The notes below the pieces were generated by a model that worked only from the letters and a program-made list of their open reading frames with translations, was not told where the DNA came from and searched no databases. 64,000 nt of DNA from DATJLY01 sp035604195 (GTDB lineage: Bacteria > Pseudomonadota > Alphaproteobacteria > ATCC43930 > CGMCC-115725). Below are positions 62,386-64,000 of this stretch, piece after piece. The stretch's first letter is position 1. The number at the start of each line of letters is the position of its first letter. Location: contig DATNIY010000102.1 of NCBI GenBank assembly GCA_035604195.1, positions 1-64,000 of the forward strand, given 5' to 3'. Position numbers and translations under genes: made by a program.

Positions 62386-63417
62386 ATGGCGAAGTTCAAC
62401 GGACTCGGCGCGGCGCTCTGTGCGCTGGCGATCGCGGCGTTGTCGGCTGCCCCTGCGCCCGCCCTGGCGGCAGACGACAGCCATAGCCTGACGGTGCGTC
62501 TCGATTGGCTGCCGGCGGGCTATCACGCGCCGATCTGGCTCGCCGTCGACAAGGGCTGGTTCAAGAAGGCGGGGATCGAGGTCGCGGTTGCCGACGGCAA
62601 TGGCTCGGCCACCACCGCGCAACTCGTCGGCGCCGGCCAGGTCGACATCGGCTGGGCGGCGCTCTCCAACATGGCGTTCGCACGCAGCAAGGGCATCCCG
62701 CTGATCTCGGTCGCCGGCTTCTTCCGTAAGGGCGACCTCGTGCTCATCGTCCCCAAGGACTCGCCGATCCAAGGCCCCAAGGATTTGCGGGGCAAGAAGC
62801 TCGTTACCACGCCCGGCGCGCTCGAAGCGCCCTTCCTCGACCCATTCTTCGCCATCGGCGGGCTCACCCGGAGCGACGTCAATCTTCTCAACGTCGATGC
62901 CAGCGCCAAGGTCTCGACCTACATCACCTCCGATGCCGACGGCGTCTTCACCAGCACGGCGTTCACGCTGCCGGTGGTCAACCCGAAGCGTCCCTCCCGT
63001 CCGCTGCTCTTCGCCGATTTCGGCCTCAACGTGCCGAGCTTCGGCCTCTTCACCAGCGAGGCCGTGCTCAAGCAGAAACCCGATGCGGTGAAAAAATTTG
63101 CCAGCATCGTCGCCGGCGCCTGGGCTTATGCGCTCAATGGGCACGAGGATGAGGCGGTGCAGGCGGTCCTCAAGAGCCGACCGCAGGCGCGGCTCGATGC
63201 GACGCTGCTGACCGCCCAGCTCAAGGCGTCGGAGCAGTTCCTCTACACGCCCACCACCAAGGACCAGCCGATCGGCGTCCAGACCGACCAAGATTGGGCG
63301 GCGGCGATCAAGGCGATGGAAGAGGCGAAGATGATCGAGCCAGGCTCAAAGCCCAAGGACTACTACACCAATGCCTATCTCGACATGAGTCTGCTGAAGA
63401 ACCCCGCCGGCGGCTGA
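62386..63417 (+). CDS. SsuA/NMT1-type ABC substrate-binding protein, orphan
   Basis: A 343-residue periplasmic protein. Signal peptide of about 27 residues ends APALAADD; then LTVRLDWLPAGYHAPIWLAV with DKGWFKKAGIEV, the SsuA/THI5 opening. SD GAGG precedes the ATG. FKKAGIEVAVADGNGSATTAQLVGAGQVDIGWA is the ligand-lobe block, in adjoining parts. No permease or ATPase follows: the next gene is a GNAT acetyltransferase on the other strand. It may serve a transporter elsewhere. The MetE-like neighbour hints at a sulfur or methylated ligand, as inference only. Confidence 0.86.
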   Translation: MAKFNGLGAALCALAIAALSAAPAPALAADDSHSLTVRLDWLPAGYHAPIWLAVDKGWFKKAGIEVAVADGNGSATTAQLVGAGQVDIGWAALSNMAFARSKGIPLISVAGFFRKGDLVLIVPKDSPIQGPKDLRGKKLVTTPGALEAPFLDPFFAIGGLTRSDVNLLNVDASAKVSTYITSDADGVFTSTAFTLPVVNPKRPSRPLLFADFGLNVPSFGLFTSEAVLKQKPDAVKKFASIVAGAWAYALNGHEDEAVQAVLKSRPQARLDATLLTAQLKASEQFLYTPTTKDQPIGVQTDQDWAAAIKAMEEAKMIEPGSKPKDYYTNAYLDMSLLKNPAGG

Positions 63418-63460
63418 ATGCCGGCGCCGCCAGCGCGACGGCGCTCAGCGCCGCGCCGCC

Positions 63461-64000
63461 TCAGCGCCGCTGCGCCTCCCACTCCTCGCGCAACAGGCCG
63501 AAGAGCAGATGATCCTGCCAGCGGCCGTCGATGCTGAGATACTCGCGCGCATAGCCTTCCTCGCGGAAGCCGCTCTGCAAGAGCAGGCGGCGGCTGGCGA
63601 GGTTGTGCGGCAGACAGGCGGCCTCGAGACGATGAAGCCGCGCCCGCTGGAAGGCGAAGATGAGGGTCAGCCGCAGCCCCTCCGTCATGTAGCCCTGGCG
63701 GGCGTAACGCTCGCCGATCCAATAGCCGAGGCTGCCGGTTTCGGCGACGCCGCGCCGCACGTTGCTGATGCCGATGCCGCCGACGAGCACATCGTCGCCG
63801 AGGCGGAAGAGCAGAAAGCTGTAGCCCAGGTCGCTGCGCCATTCGACCGCATAGCGCGCCAGCCGCCGGCGAAAGGCGCCGCGGGTCAGCGCATCGGCGG
63901 ACCAGCTCGGCTCCCACGGGCTGAGGAAGTCGCGCGATTCGGCCCGGAGCCGCGCCCACTGCGCCCAGTCGCGCCGGTCCGGCGCGCGCAGCACGACGCG
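63461..64000 (-). CDS. GNAT-family N-acetyltransferase (RimJ-type), cut by window edge
   Basis: At least 178 residues of an acetyltransferase similar to RimJ/RimL. VLRAPDRRDWAQWARLRAES opens the visible part; the acetyl-CoA loop is in YWIGERYARQGYMTEGLRLTL (Q/RxxGxG/A replaced by ARQGYM) and CLPHNLASRRLLLQSGFREEGYAREYL is the closing block. The frame has no stop before the right edge and RimJ-type proteins usually start slightly further out, so the true N-terminus lies beyond the window; a GTG at 63994 is a possible but less likely start. It converges with the binding-protein gene. Confidence 0.88.
   Translation of the reverse strand, partial: RVVLRAPDRRDWAQWARLRAESRDFLSPWEPSWSADALTRGAFRRRLARYAVEWRSDLGYSFLLFRLGDDVLVGGIGISNVRRGVAETGSLGYWIGERYARQGYMTEGLRLTLIFAFQRARLHRLEAACLPHNLASRRLLLQSGFREEGYAREYLSIDGRWQDHLLFGLLREEWEAQRR

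Overview
The window is GC-rich chromosomal DNA, by eye about two-thirds G+C outside one short patch, densely packed with bacterial genes in both orientations. Gene content and order point to an alphaproteobacterium, most likely Rhodospirillales-like. The clues are the ileS-lspA-DUF3035 lipoprotein-M16-M16-mutL run, the thrB-rnhA pair followed by a peroxiredoxin, the lipid A block next to xseA and purD, and REP-like palindromes of the kind common in Rhizobiales and Rhodospirillales. No rRNA, tRNA, phage, transposase or CRISPR was seen.

Layout. 1-11.1 kb: the end of ahcY with a small unknown gene; a leftward operon of a substrate-binding protein, two permeases and a beta-propeller protein, with no ATPase; a CobW-type GTPase; a 25-residue Lys/Ala-rich peptide gene; an orphan pstS behind a triple Pho box; and a cupin / FMN alpha-hydroxy-acid oxidase / D-threonine-aldolase-like operon facing a RidA gene. 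11.1-15.9 kb: a universal stress protein, a PAS-GAF-GGDEF protein with a degenerate active site, an OmpA-like lipoprotein, a secreted coiled-coil protein and hisI. 16.0-21.7 kb: a complete branched-chain-type ABC operon (livG, livF, binding protein, livH, livM) converging on a Rieske oxygenase. 21.9-26.9 kb: a MaoC hydratase, ribF, then a cobalamin riboswitch leading into a TonB-dependent receptor and a NiCoT nickel/cobalt permease, apparently a B12-controlled cobalt uptake unit.

26.9-35.5 kb: housekeeping genes ileS, lspA, a DUF3035 lipoprotein, an active/inactive M16 protease pair and mutL. 35.5-43.3 kb: three copies of one palindromic repeat family separate rsmD-rluB-C26 amidohydrolase, a family 2 glycosyltransferase, tadA, a DJ-1/PfpI protein, purD and xseA. 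43.3-49.1 kb: a leftward lipid A/LPS operon (msbA, DUF374 acyltransferase, waaA, lpxK, lauroyl acyltransferase) whose genes abut or overlap. 49.1-50.8 kb: an AT-richer patch with a Fic protein gene behind a recognisable sigma-70 promoter and a perfect palindromic operator, plus a 65-residue unknown gene. It looks like an insertion into the envelope and housekeeping region.

50.8-64 kb: a lipid kinase, pmbA, ubiD, a small methyltransferase, a lipoprotein, thrB, rnhA, a peroxiredoxin, a DsbD/ScsB-like disulfide reductase, an AlgH-family protein, a MetE C-terminal-domain-like protein, an orphan NMT1/SsuA-like binding protein and the cut-off end of a GNAT acetyltransferase.

The parts most worth following up are the B12-riboswitch cobalt uptake unit, the Fic patch with its own promoter and operator, the oxidase/aldolase-like operon, the ATPase-less ABC operon with a propeller protein, and the tiny basic peptide gene beside pstS.
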